From the NCBI GenBank assembly GCA_903930745.1, contig CAIYZX010000254.1, positions 1-8,870 of the forward strand: 8,870 nucleotides of DNA. Direction: 5' to 3'. Made by a program: the position numbers and the translations under genes. This stretch comes from an uncultured Chloroflexota bacterium. GTDB taxonomy: Bacteria; Chloroflexota; Limnocylindria; Limnocylindrales; CSP1-4. Shown piece after piece: positions 1-6,620 of the stretch (within the stretch, counting starts at the first letter, position 1; every line of letters starts with the position of its first letter). Under the pieces are notes generated by a model that saw nothing but the letters and a program-made list of their open reading frames with translations, did no database searches and was not told the DNA's origin.

Positions 1-1
1 C

Positions 2-1525
2 CCCTTCGAGGAGGGCCGCGCGATCGAGGAGGGCAAGGGCCAGGCCTTCAAGGTGGAGATCCTGGACGACCTGGCCCGCAAGGCCCAGGAGTCCGGCACG
101 CCGATGCCACCCACCACGTTCTACGAGCACGGCCCGTTCAGTGACCTGTGCAAGGGTCCGCACGTGGAGTCCACGGGCCACATCGGCCCCTTCAGGCTCC
201 TCTCCGTGGCCGGCGCCTACTGGCGTGGCGACGAGAAGCGCCCGATGCTCCAGCGCATCTACGGGACCGTCTGGGAGACGCAGGAGCAGCTGGACCAGTA
301 TCTCTGGCGCCGCTCCGAGGCCAAGAAGCGCGACCACCGCAAGCTCGGGGCGCAGCTGGACCTCTTCTCGTTCCACGACGTGAGCCCTGGCGCCGCCTTC
401 TGGCACCCCAAGGGCCAGCGCGTCTGGCGCACGCTGGAGGCCGCCGTCCGCGAGGTCCAGGACCGCCGCGACTACACGGAGATCTCCACCCCAATGGTGG
501 TGAGCCAGCGCCTCTGGGAGGCATCCGGCCACTGGGCGCTCTACAAGGAGAACATGTTCCTGATCGAGAGCGAGGGGCAGACGTACTCGCTCAAGCCGAT
601 GAACTGCCCCGAGTCCACGATCATCTACAAGACCCACCTACGCTCGTACCGCGACCTGCCGCTGCGCTTCAGCGAGTTCGGCCGGCTCCACCGCAACGAG
701 CGCTCCGGCACGCTCTCCGGCCTCACCCGCGTCCGCCAGTTCATCCAGGACGACGGCCACATCTACGTGCGCCCGGACCAGCTGGGCGACGAGATCGCCG
801 CGCTGATGGGCGAGGTCTCGGAGATCTACGGCTGGTTCGGCCTGAAGCCCGAGGTCAAGTTCGGCACGAAGCCCGCGAAGGCGCTGGGTGACCCTGCGCT
901 CTGGGAGAAGGCCGAGGACCTGATCCGCGAGGCGCTGGACCGCTCCGGGCTGCCGTGGACCCTCAAGCCCGGCGACGGCGCGTTCTACGCCCCAAAGATC
1001 GACATCCACATCGAGGACGCCCTCGGCCGCAGCTGGCAGACCGCCACCATCCAGGTGGACCTCACGATGCTGCCGGAGCGGTTCGACCTCTCCTACATCG
1101 GCGAGGACGGCCAGCCCCAGCGGCCCATGGCCATCCACCGCGCCATCTACGGCTCGCTGGAGCGGTTCATCGGGATCCTGGTGGAGCACTTCGGCGGGGC
1201 GTTCCCGCTCTGGCTGGCGCCCGTGCAGGCGGTGATCGTCCCGATCGCGGACCGGCACGTGGAGCCCGCGAGGGAGCTGGCCGCGGAGCTCAAGGCCGGC
1301 GGCCTGCGCTTCGTGGAGGTGGACGACTCCAACAACCGCATGAACAACAAGATCCGCCTGGCGCAGGGCCAGAAGGTCCCGTACATGCTCATCCTGGGTG
1401 ACCGCGAGGTGGAGTCCCGGACCGCGTCCGTGCGCAGGCGCGACGGCGCGCAGGAGCAGGGTGTGACCTGGGCGGACCTGGCCGAGCGGCTTGGCGACGA
1501 GGTGCGCAACCGCCGCCTGGGGTAG
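2..1525 (+). CDS. thrS: Threonyl-tRNA synthetase, C-terminal part (5' end cut by window edge)
   Basis: This class II synthetase attaches threonine to tRNA-Thr in the cytoplasm. The frame is open from base 2 with no stop, so the GTG at 53 is internal; about 507 residues are visible, against roughly 580-650 in the family. The end of the second additional (editing) domain is present, with the zinc-type pair Cys (149-151) and His (161-163) in DLCKGPH and the following LLSVAGAYWRGD. The catalytic core has motif 2 around RFSEFGRLHRNE and motif 3 at IHRAIYGSLERF. The three active-site zinc ligands expected from E. coli ThrRS are visible: Cys in MNCPEST (605-607), His in QDDGHIY (758-760) and His in AIHRAIYG (1136-1138). 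The anticodon-binding domain runs from about 1210 to 1510 and includes KIRLAQGQKVPYMLILGDRE. The residues after the zinc Cys read PEST where E. coli has PGH. The TGS domain and the editing HxxxH lie upstream of the window. Confidence 0.97.
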   Translation, partial: PFEEGRAIEEGKGQAFKVEILDDLARKAQESGTPMPPTTFYEHGPFSDLCKGPHVESTGHIGPFRLLSVAGAYWRGDEKRPMLQRIYGTVWETQEQLDQYLWRRSEAKKRDHRKLGAQLDLFSFHDVSPGAAFWHPKGQRVWRTLEAAVREVQDRRDYTEISTPMVVSQRLWEASGHWALYKENMFLIESEGQTYSLKPMNCPESTIIYKTHLRSYRDLPLRFSEFGRLHRNERSGTLSGLTRVRQFIQDDGHIYVRPDQLGDEIAALMGEVSEIYGWFGLKPEVKFGTKPAKALGDPALWEKAEDLIREALDRSGLPWTLKPGDGAFYAPKIDIHIEDALGRSWQTATIQVDLTMLPERFDLSYIGEDGQPQRPMAIHRAIYGSLERFIGILVEHFGGAFPLWLAPVQAVIVPIADRHVEPARELAAELKAGGLRFVEVDDSNNRMNNKIRLAQGQKVPYMLILGDREVESRTASVRRRDGAQEQGVTWADLAERLGDEVRNRRLG

Positions 1526-1548
1526 GGTCCGGGAGGGTGCGGCGATCG

Positions 1549-1578
1549 TTGCGACCGCTCGAACGCTCGTGCTATCCT
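1549..1578 (+). promoter_or_regulatory. Candidate sigma70-type promoter for infC-rpmI-rplT
   Basis: A -35-like TTGCGA (1549-1554) is followed after 18 bp by a -10-like TATCCT (1573-1578). A TG one base before the -10 gives an extended -10 (TGcTATCCT). Each box matches four of six consensus bases. Transcription would start near 1585, giving an untranslated leader of about 70 nt before the proposed infC start. The same arrangement recurs before the cvpA-like gene, which strengthens both calls, but neither is proven. Read-through from thrS is also likely. Confidence 0.5.
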
Positions 1579-1643
1579 CCCGCGGCGACCGCACAGGTTG
1601 TCTACGCGTGCGCGCGCAAATCGCACAGTCCAGCAACAGGAAC

Positions 1644-1650
1644 GAAGGGG
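1644..1650 (+). promoter_or_regulatory. Shine-Dalgarno that fixes the infC start at AUC
   Basis: GAAGGGG lies 7 nt before the ATC at 1658. It is the only good ribosome-binding site near the infC N-terminus. The alternative upstream TTG at 1598 has no comparable site, so this sequence decides the start. Confidence 0.75.
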
Positions 1651-1657
1651 CAACACC

Positions 1658-2284
1658 ATCAGCCGAGATCTCCGCGTCAACCAGATGATCCGCGTCCCCC
1701 AGGTCCGGGTTGTCGATGAAGATGGCCAGCAGCTCGGCGTCATGCCGACCTACCAGGCGCTCGGAATGGCGCAGGAGCGGGGGCTCGACCTCGTTGAGGT
1801 CGCGCCGATGGCGTCACCTCCCGTCGTCCGCTTTCTCGATTTTGGCCAGTACAAGTACGAGCTGACCAAGCGCGAGAAGGAGGCGAAGCGGAAGCAGCGT
1901 TCGGTGGAGTTCAAGGAGGTTCGCCTCACGCCGAAGATCGGCACGGGCGACTTCGACACGAAGGTCCACCGGGCGATCGAGTTCCTCGAGGATGGGGACC
2001 GGATCAAGGTCACCGTCCGCTTCCGTGGCCGTGAGCTCACGCACCCGGAGATCGGCCGGAACCTGCTCGCCAAGTTCGGCGATGCGGTGAAGGATCACGG
2101 CACGATCGACAGGGCGCCCGCGCTCGAAGGCAAGTCGATGTTCATGACGCTCGCCTCGGTCCACAAGCCGAGGGTCCACGAGCACCGCAACCCGGCGGCC
2201 GGGGAGGGGGGCGACAAGCCCGCCAAGGCCCCGGCCACACCCACGCCCACCGCTCCGGCGGCCGAGGCGGCAGCAGGAGAGTGA
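1658..2284 (+). CDS. infC: Translation initiation factor IF-3, AUC start
   Basis: IF3 binds the 30S subunit, keeps it apart from 50S and checks start-codon and initiator-tRNA pairing. From the ATC at 1658 the product is 208 residues and begins (I/M)SRDLRVNQMIRVPQVRVVD, which lines up with the usual IF3 N-terminus (compare B. subtilis MSKDMLVNEGIRAREVRLID). The N-domain spans about residues 1-70, with PPVVRFLDFGQYKYE where many homologues have PPVCRIMDYGKFKYE. A Lys/Arg-rich linker helix covers 70-84. The C-domain (85-168) carries VRFRGRELTHPEIG and GKSMFMTLA. Residues 177-208 form a Pro/Ala/Thr-rich, probably disordered tail not found in E. coli. An in-frame TTG at 1598 would add 20 residues but lacks a ribosome-binding site and homology. 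Rare AUU/AUC/AUA starts are a known infC trait tied to IF3 autoregulation. The gene ends 7 bp before rpmI. Confidence 0.95.
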   Translation: MSRDLRVNQMIRVPQVRVVDEDGQQLGVMPTYQALGMAQERGLDLVEVAPMASPPVVRFLDFGQYKYELTKREKEAKRKQRSVEFKEVRLTPKIGTGDFDTKVHRAIEFLEDGDRIKVTVRFRGRELTHPEIGRNLLAKFGDAVKDHGTIDRAPALEGKSMFMTLASVHKPRVHEHRNPAAGEGGDKPAKAPATPTPTAPAAEAAAGE

Positions 2285-2291
2285 GGCCAGC

Positions 2292-2489
2292 GTGCCGAAG
2301 ATGAAGACCCACAAGGGGGCCCAGAAGCGCATCGGGGTCACCGGGTCCGGGAAGTTCATCCGGGTGAAGTCCTGGCGCGGACACCACCTTGAGCTCAAGT
2401 CATCGCGCCGCACCCGTCGGTATGCCGGCAAGTCTGTGATCGGGCCCGAGAGCCAGGAGCAGATCCGCGGCATGCTGCCGTACGCGTAG
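2292..2489 (+). CDS. rpmI: Large-subunit ribosomal protein bL35
   Basis: This is a 65-residue basic protein of the 50S subunit, the usual family length. It starts with GTG and reads MPKMKTHKGAQKRIGVTGSGK, the standard L35 N-terminus with MKTHKGA. It ends with the family's characteristic MLPY (IRGMLPYA). The middle is rich in Arg, Lys and His (WRGHHLELKSSRRTRRY), as expected for an rRNA-binding protein. The likely ribosome-binding site AGGAGA (2275-2280) sits inside the end of infC, 11 nt before the start, so translation is probably coupled to infC. In other bacteria L20 can repress this gene through the mRNA; I did not find a specific L20 site here. Confidence 0.97.
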   Translation: MPKMKTHKGAQKRIGVTGSGKFIRVKSWRGHHLELKSSRRTRRYAGKSVIGPESQEQIRGMLPYA

Positions 2490-2498
2490 GAGCGTCCG

Positions 2499-2849
2499 AT
2501 GGCACGCGTCAAGCGGGGCGTCACCGCCCACAAGCGCCACAAGCGCCTGTTCAACGAGGCCGAGGGCCGCAAGGGCACGCGTCGCAAGCTGGTCAAGGCG
2601 GCGACCGAGGCCCAGCTCCACGCCCTCGCGTATGCCACCCGTGACCGGAAGCAGCGGAAGCGCGACATGCGCGCCCTCTGGATCATCCGCATCAACGCGG
2701 CGGCGCGCCTGAACGGCCTCAGCTACAGCAAGTTCGTCGAAGGCCTCAAGCGGGCCGGCGTGGCCCTGGACCGCAAGGTCCTCGCGGACATCGCCGTCCG
2801 CGATGCGGGGACCTTCGGCAAGATCGCCGAGGTCGCCCGCGGCGCCTGA
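2499..2849 (+). CDS. rplT: Large-subunit ribosomal protein bL20
   Basis: This 116-residue protein binds 23S rRNA early in 50S assembly, and in several bacteria it represses its own operon. The start MARVKRGVTAHKRHKR matches the family's MARVKRGVTAR..H. The central block TRDRKQRKRD and INAAARLNGLSYSKF are diagnostic, followed by the C-terminal LDRKVLADIAV. ATG at 2499 is preceded by AGGAG (2488-2492), 6 nt upstream, which overlaps the rpmI stop codon. The segment after HKR (LFNEAEGRKGTRRKL) departs from the common KVLKLAKGYRG-type sequence but keeps the EGRKG turn. The gene is followed by a 127-bp gap with a strong hairpin before pheS, so it may close the ribosomal-protein part of the transcript. 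Confidence 0.97.
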   Translation: MARVKRGVTAHKRHKRLFNEAEGRKGTRRKLVKAATEAQLHALAYATRDRKQRKRDMRALWIIRINAAARLNGLSYSKFVEGLKRAGVALDRKVLADIAVRDAGTFGKIAEVARGA

Positions 2850-2872
2850 CCGCAGAGGTCAACGCACCAGCC

Positions 2873-2906
2873 CGGACCCTCGACGTCAATGACGCTCGGG
2901 GGTTCG
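2873..2906 (+). terminator. Strong bulged hairpin between rplT and pheS (terminator or attenuator)
   Basis: The left arm 2873-2887 pairs with the right arm 2891-2906 around a 3-nt AAT loop. There are 15 pairs with one bulged C (2895) and two G-U wobbles (2880/2899 and 2875/2904). It begins 24 nt after the rplT stop. What follows (TCGTGATTCCC) is only slightly T-rich, so it is not a textbook intrinsic terminator. It could partly terminate the ribosomal-protein transcript, protect an mRNA end, or attenuate pheST. No T-box or Phe-rich leader peptide is visible in the gap. Confidence 0.45.
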
Positions 2907-2976
2907 TGATTCCCGGGACCGGCGCGGACACCCGTCCCCTCCGGCCCACCGCCCTCCACGAGACTCCAGGGAGCCC

Positions 2977-4017
2977 ATGGACCTCGCCCAGCTGACATCG
3001 GACCTCCAGGCGCTGCGCGGGCGCGCGGTGGACGCTGCCGCCACCGCCGCCGATACCGCCGCCCTCGAGGAGCTCGACATCTCCGTCCTCGGGAAGAAGG
3101 GCGAGCTGACCGCGGTCCTGCGCGGCATCGGCGCGCTTCCCGCAGAGGACCGGCCCAAGGTGGGCGCCATCGCCAACGACGTGCGGATGGCGGTGGAGGC
3201 CGCGCTCGCGGCGTCGCGCACCCGCCTCGGCGGTGCCGAGATGGCCGCCCGCCTCGCGGCGGAGGCCGTGGACGTCACCACGCCCGGCCGCCCGGTGCGC
3301 CGTGGTTCGCTCCATCCCATCGTGGAGACGGCGCGCGAGATCGCCCGTGTCTTCGCCCAGTTCGGCTTCCAGGTCTACGAGGGGCCGGAGATCGAGGACG
3401 ACGTCACGAACTTCCAGATGCTCAACATCCCGCCGGACCATCCTGCGCGCGACCTGTGGGACACGCTCTACCTGGACCTGGACGGCCGCCTGCTGCGGAC
3501 CCACACCAGCCCGGGCCAGATCCGCGTGATGCACAAGGAGCAGCCGCCGATCCGCGCACTCCTGCCCGGACGCTGCTTCCGGTACGAGGCGGTGGACGCC
3601 AGCCACGCATCGGAGTTCTTCCAGGTGGAAGGTCTCATGATCGACGAGGGCACGTCCATGGCGGACCTGAAGGGTCTCCTGGACCAGTTCGCCCACGCCA
3701 TGTTCGGCGAGGGCCGCGCAACGCGCTTCCGCCCCGGGTACTACCCGTTCACGGAGCCGTCCGTGGCCTTCGACATCCTGTGCGTCATCTGCAACGGGGA
3801 GAAGTGCCCGGCCTGCAGCCGCACCGGCTGGATGACCATCCTGGGCGCCGGCATGGTGCACCCGGTGGTGCTGCGCTACGGCGGCATTGACCCGGAGCGC
3901 TACCAGGGCTTCGCCTTCGGCATGGGCGTCGAGCGCATCGCCAACCTTCGCCATCACGTCATCGACCTCCGCGCCTACATGGAGGACGACCTGCGCTTCC
4001 TCGGAGGCTTCCGGTGA
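2977..4017 (+). CDS. pheS: Phenylalanyl-tRNA synthetase alpha subunit
   Basis: This is the catalytic subunit of the (alpha-beta)2 enzyme that charges tRNA-Phe. The 346 residues fit the family. Residues 1-85 are the N-terminal helical, coiled-coil tRNA-binding arm (ISVLGKKGELTAVLRGI at 35-51). The catalytic core begins at about 108 with RRGSLHPI and contains RTHTSPGQ (174-181), motif 2 FRYEAVDASHASEFFQVEGL (201-220), FRPGYYPFTEPS (251-262) and motif 3 GFAFGMGVER (311-320). A four-cysteine cluster (Cys269, 272, 277, 280; spacing CX2C-X4-CX2C) interrupts the core just before GWMTILGAGMVHP. E. coli PheS lacks it but many bacterial PheS proteins have something similar, and it may bind zinc. ATG at 2977 is preceded by AGGGAG (2968-2973), only 3 nt away. 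The stop codon overlaps the pheT start. Confidence 0.97.
   Translation: MDLAQLTSDLQALRGRAVDAAATAADTAALEELDISVLGKKGELTAVLRGIGALPAEDRPKVGAIANDVRMAVEAALAASRTRLGGAEMAARLAAEAVDVTTPGRPVRRGSLHPIVETAREIARVFAQFGFQVYEGPEIEDDVTNFQMLNIPPDHPARDLWDTLYLDLDGRLLRTHTSPGQIRVMHKEQPPIRALLPGRCFRYEAVDASHASEFFQVEGLMIDEGTSMADLKGLLDQFAHAMFGEGRATRFRPGYYPFTEPSVAFDILCVICNGEKCPACSRTGWMTILGAGMVHPVVLRYGGIDPERYQGFAFGMGVERIANLRHHVIDLRAYMEDDLRFLGGFR
4003..4007 (+). promoter_or_regulatory. Ribosome-binding site for pheT inside pheS
   Basis: GGAGG lies 6 nt before the GTG at 4014, within the last codons of pheS. With the GTGA overlap, this supports coupled translation and matched amounts of the two subunits. Confidence 0.7.
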
Positions 4018-6518
4018 GAGTCCCCCTGTCCTGGCTCCGCGAGTTTGTCGACGTCCAGCTCACGCCCGAGCAGCTCGCCGAGCGGCTCACCCTCCTGGGC
4101 ATGGAGGTCAAGCACATCGAGCGCTGGGGCGCAGACTGGCAGAACGTGGTCACCGGCCGCCTCCTGACGGTTGAGAAGCACCCGCGCGCCGATCGCCTCA
4201 GCCTCACCACCGTCACCTTCGACGACGGCAACGAACCCCTGCAGATCGTCTGCGGCGCGACCAACATCGCCCCCGGCCAGACGATCCCGGTCGCGCTGCC
4301 GGGTGCCGTGCTGCCCGGCAACCGCCGCATCGAGCGCGCAGAGAAGATGGGCGTCGTCTCCAACGGCATGCTCTGCTCCGGCGACGAGCTCAAGCTCACC
4401 GCGGACTCCGACGGGATCCTGATCCTCCCTGCGTCCACGCCCCTGGGCCGCTCGCTCGTGGACCTCTACGGTGACGTGGTCCTGGACGTGGACGTGAAGC
4501 CGAACCGTGGCGACGCGCTGTCGGTCCTTGGCCTCGCCCGCGAGGTTGCCGCCGCCACGCGCCAGCAGGTCCGCCAGCCGGTGATCGAGGTGGAGGAGGG
4601 GAGTGGCCCCGCCACGTCCGCCCGCCTCGCGGTGGAGGTCCGCGACCCTGACCTGTGCACCGGCTTCGCCGGCCGCTGGGTGAGCGGCGTGCAGATCGGC
4701 CCGTCCCCGGACTGGGTCCAGATGCGCCTCCTGGCCGCCGGCCAGCGCCCGATCAGCAACGTGGTGGATGTGTCCAACTACGTGATGCTGGAGCTGGGCA
4801 AGCCCATCCACACCTTCGATGCCGCCGCGATCCACGCGGGCGCGGACGGCCGCCCCACCATCGTCGTGCGTCGAGCCGTCGAGGGTGAGGAGCTGGAGAC
4901 GCTGGACCACGTCAAGCGGACGCTCTCGTCCGAGACGCTGCTCATCGCGGACCCCGAAGGGGCGCTCGCGGTGGCCGGCGTCATGGGTGGCGCCACGTCC
5001 GAGGTCTCGGACGCCACCACGGACATCGTGATCGAGTCCGCGATCTTCGACCCGGTCAGCATCCGCCGGACGGCGCAGCGGCTTGCCCTGCGCTCCGAGG
5101 CGTCCAGCCGGTTCGAGAAGGGCCAGGAGCCGCGCATGGCGCGTCTCGGCGCCGATCGCACCGCCCAGCTGATCCGCGAGTGGGCGGGCGGCGAGGTTGC
5201 GCCGGGCGCGGTGGACGTGGCACCGGACGTGCCCGGTCCCTCGCGCGTGGCGTTCCGCCCCGCGCGCATCAACCGCCTCCTCGGCACGCAGCTGAGCGCG
5301 GACGAGCAGGCGGACCTCCTCGCCCGCGTTGGCGTGGAGACGGAGCCGGCGGCGACCGATGACCGCATCGCCATCGCCCGCAAACCGGATCCGCTGGACG
5401 TCACGCCGGGGCCCGGCTCCGCGCTGACCGCGCTCGTGCCCACCTGGCGCCGCGACATCGTCATCGAGGCGGACGTCGCCGAGGAGATCGCCCGCGTCCG
5501 CGGCTACGAGCTCGTCCCGTCCGTCACGCCGGACACGTCCATGCCGGTCTTCCGGCCGGATCCGCTGGAGGTCCGCGATCTCGTTCGTGAGACGCTCGCC
5601 GGCGCCGGCCTCACGGAGATCGTCACCACGGCGCTCGTCTCCCCGAAGCACGTGGAGACGTTCGTCTACCGCACCGAGGTCCCGTCCGTGGGCGACGAGC
5701 CCGCGCCCGGCGGTGACCCCATCGGCGTCACGAACCCGCTCTCGCGCGACCACTCGCTGCTCCGCCGCAACCTGCTGGGCAGCCTGCTGGACGTCGTGAG
5801 CGTGAACCTGCGCCACGGGACGGAGAACGTCGCGATCTTCGAGATCGGCAAGGGGTATGCGCGCACCGGGTCCGCACCGCGCGAGTGGTGGCGCCTGGGC
5901 ATCGCGCTCACCGGTGCCGCGGAGACGCCCGCGTGGAACCGCAAGGCCCGCGCGTACGACCTGGACGATCTCAAGGGGATCGTGGAGCTCGTGGCGTCCC
6001 GCGTGGGCCTCGCGGCCCCGCAGTACGCCCCGGAGACGGACGAGCCGCTCTTCCACCCGGGCCGCACCGCGCGGGCCACGGTGGCGGGCAGCCTCAACGC
6101 CATCGTTGGCGAGCTGCACCCGGACGTCGTGGACGCCTGGGACCTGCGCACCACGGGCCGCGTGCTGGTGGCGGAGATCGCGCTCGCAGGGCTCGCCGAG
6201 GGCCGCCTGACCGCGGAGAGGGCGCCGGCCGTTGGCCGGTTCCAGGACGTGGAGCGCGACCTCGCGATCGTCGTCGCAGAGACCCGGGCGTCGGCGGATG
6301 TCGCGGCGGTGATCCGCGCCAGCGCCGGCAACCTGCTGCGTGACGTGACCCTCTTCGACATCTACCGCGGGGTCCCGCTCGAGGCGGACGAGAAGAGCCT
6401 GGCGTTCCGGCTCCGGCTGGGCGCCACGGACCGGGCCCCGGCCGAGGCAGAGGTGGAGGCGGCGGTATCGGCCGTCGTCGCCGCGCTTGGCACCGTTGGT
6501 GGTCGCCGCCGGGCCTGA
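4014..6518 (+). CDS. pheT: Phenylalanyl-tRNA synthetase beta subunit
   Basis: This is the tRNA-binding and proofreading subunit that pairs with PheS; it hydrolyses mischarged Tyr-tRNA-Phe. It has 834 residues and starts with GTG, overlapping pheS by 4 bp. Domains in order: an N-terminal segment starting with PLSWLREFVDV; the EMAP-like tRNA-binding OB fold (about 40-150, with EKHPRADRLS and CGATNIAPGQ); the B3/B4 editing domain (about 210-395, with NVVDVSNYVMLELGKPIHTF at 249-268 and LRSEASSRFEKG at 359-370); B5 (about 405-500, ending PTWRRDI...EEIARVRGYE); the catalytic-like core (about 515-730, with NPLSRDHSLLR and HPGRTA); and the ferredoxin-fold anticodon-binding domain (742-834, starting FQDVERDLAI). 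Residues about 445-475 look like an insertion of roughly 20-25 residues in B5 compared with E. coli. All domains are present and there is no frameshift. Confidence 0.97.
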   Translation: MRVPLSWLREFVDVQLTPEQLAERLTLLGMEVKHIERWGADWQNVVTGRLLTVEKHPRADRLSLTTVTFDDGNEPLQIVCGATNIAPGQTIPVALPGAVLPGNRRIERAEKMGVVSNGMLCSGDELKLTADSDGILILPASTPLGRSLVDLYGDVVLDVDVKPNRGDALSVLGLAREVAAATRQQVRQPVIEVEEGSGPATSARLAVEVRDPDLCTGFAGRWVSGVQIGPSPDWVQMRLLAAGQRPISNVVDVSNYVMLELGKPIHTFDAAAIHAGADGRPTIVVRRAVEGEELETLDHVKRTLSSETLLIADPEGALAVAGVMGGATSEVSDATTDIVIESAIFDPVSIRRTAQRLALRSEASSRFEKGQEPRMARLGADRTAQLIREWAGGEVAPGAVDVAPDVPGPSRVAFRPARINRLLGTQLSADEQADLLARVGVETEPAATDDRIAIARKPDPLDVTPGPGSALTALVPTWRRDIVIEADVAEEIARVRGYELVPSVTPDTSMPVFRPDPLEVRDLVRETLAGAGLTEIVTTALVSPKHVETFVYRTEVPSVGDEPAPGGDPIGVTNPLSRDHSLLRRNLLGSLLDVVSVNLRHGTENVAIFEIGKGYARTGSAPREWWRLGIALTGAAETPAWNRKARAYDLDDLKGIVELVASRVGLAAPQYAPETDEPLFHPGRTARATVAGSLNAIVGELHPDVVDAWDLRTTGRVLVAEIALAGLAEGRLTAERAPAVGRFQDVERDLAIVVAETRASADVAAVIRASAGNLLRDVTLFDIYRGVPLEADEKSLAFRLRLGATDRAPAEAEVEAAVSAVVAALGTVGGRRRA

Positions 6519-6538
6519 TCCCGGACCGGAGTTCCACC

Positions 6539-6565
6539 TGGAGGCGTCCCGTGGGGACGCCTCCA
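6539..6565 (+). terminator. Perfect 12-bp hairpin after pheT
   Basis: Arms 6539-6550 (TGGAGGCGTCCC) and 6554-6565 are exact reverse complements around a 3-nt GTG loop. The hairpin starts 20 nt after the pheT stop. No T-tract follows (CGACACCG), so this is a hairpin-only terminator candidate or an mRNA 3'-end stabiliser. Its position between two gene clusters, just before a candidate promoter, supports a transcript boundary. Confidence 0.55.
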
Positions 6566-6590
6566 CGACACCGTTCCAGGAATCCGTTCA

Positions 6591-6620
6591 TTGCTGGGCG
6601 CGCCTGCCCGCTGCTACGCT
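6591..6620 (+). promoter_or_regulatory. Candidate sigma70-type promoter for the cvpA-mpg-mutS2 cluster
   Basis: A -35-like TTGCTG (6591-6596) is separated by 18 bp from a -10-like TACGCT (6615-6620), with an extended -10 TG (TGcTACGCT). The geometry is the same as in the candidate infC promoter. Transcription would begin near 6627, about 45 nt before the cvpA-like start codon. Confidence 0.5.

Noticed and set aside
638..1636. A 332-residue minus-strand open frame opposite thrS
   Set aside because: It is a shadow of the thrS codon pattern, has low-complexity composition and no recognisable domain.
1598..1657. TTG at 1598 as the infC start, adding 20 residues
   Set aside because: There is no ribosome-binding site before it, the extra residues do not resemble IF3, and a strong Shine-Dalgarno sits just before the ATC at 1658.
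2850..2976. T-box riboswitch or Phe-rich leader peptide controlling pheST
   Set aside because: The gap is only 127 bp. The nearest T-box-like string (GGGACCGGCGCGG) does not match the AGGGTGGNACCGCG core, and no short frame with several Phe codons is present.
2746..3957. A 403-residue minus-strand open frame opposite pheS
   Set aside because: Same composition artefact; the sense frame is a complete PheS with all motifs.
3975..6566. An 863-residue open frame on the minus strand opposite pheT
   Set aside because: It mirrors pheT in a high-GC sequence where antisense frames stay open by codon bias. Its translation is Arg/Ala/Gly/His-rich with no family resemblance, while the plus-strand PheT has every expected domain.
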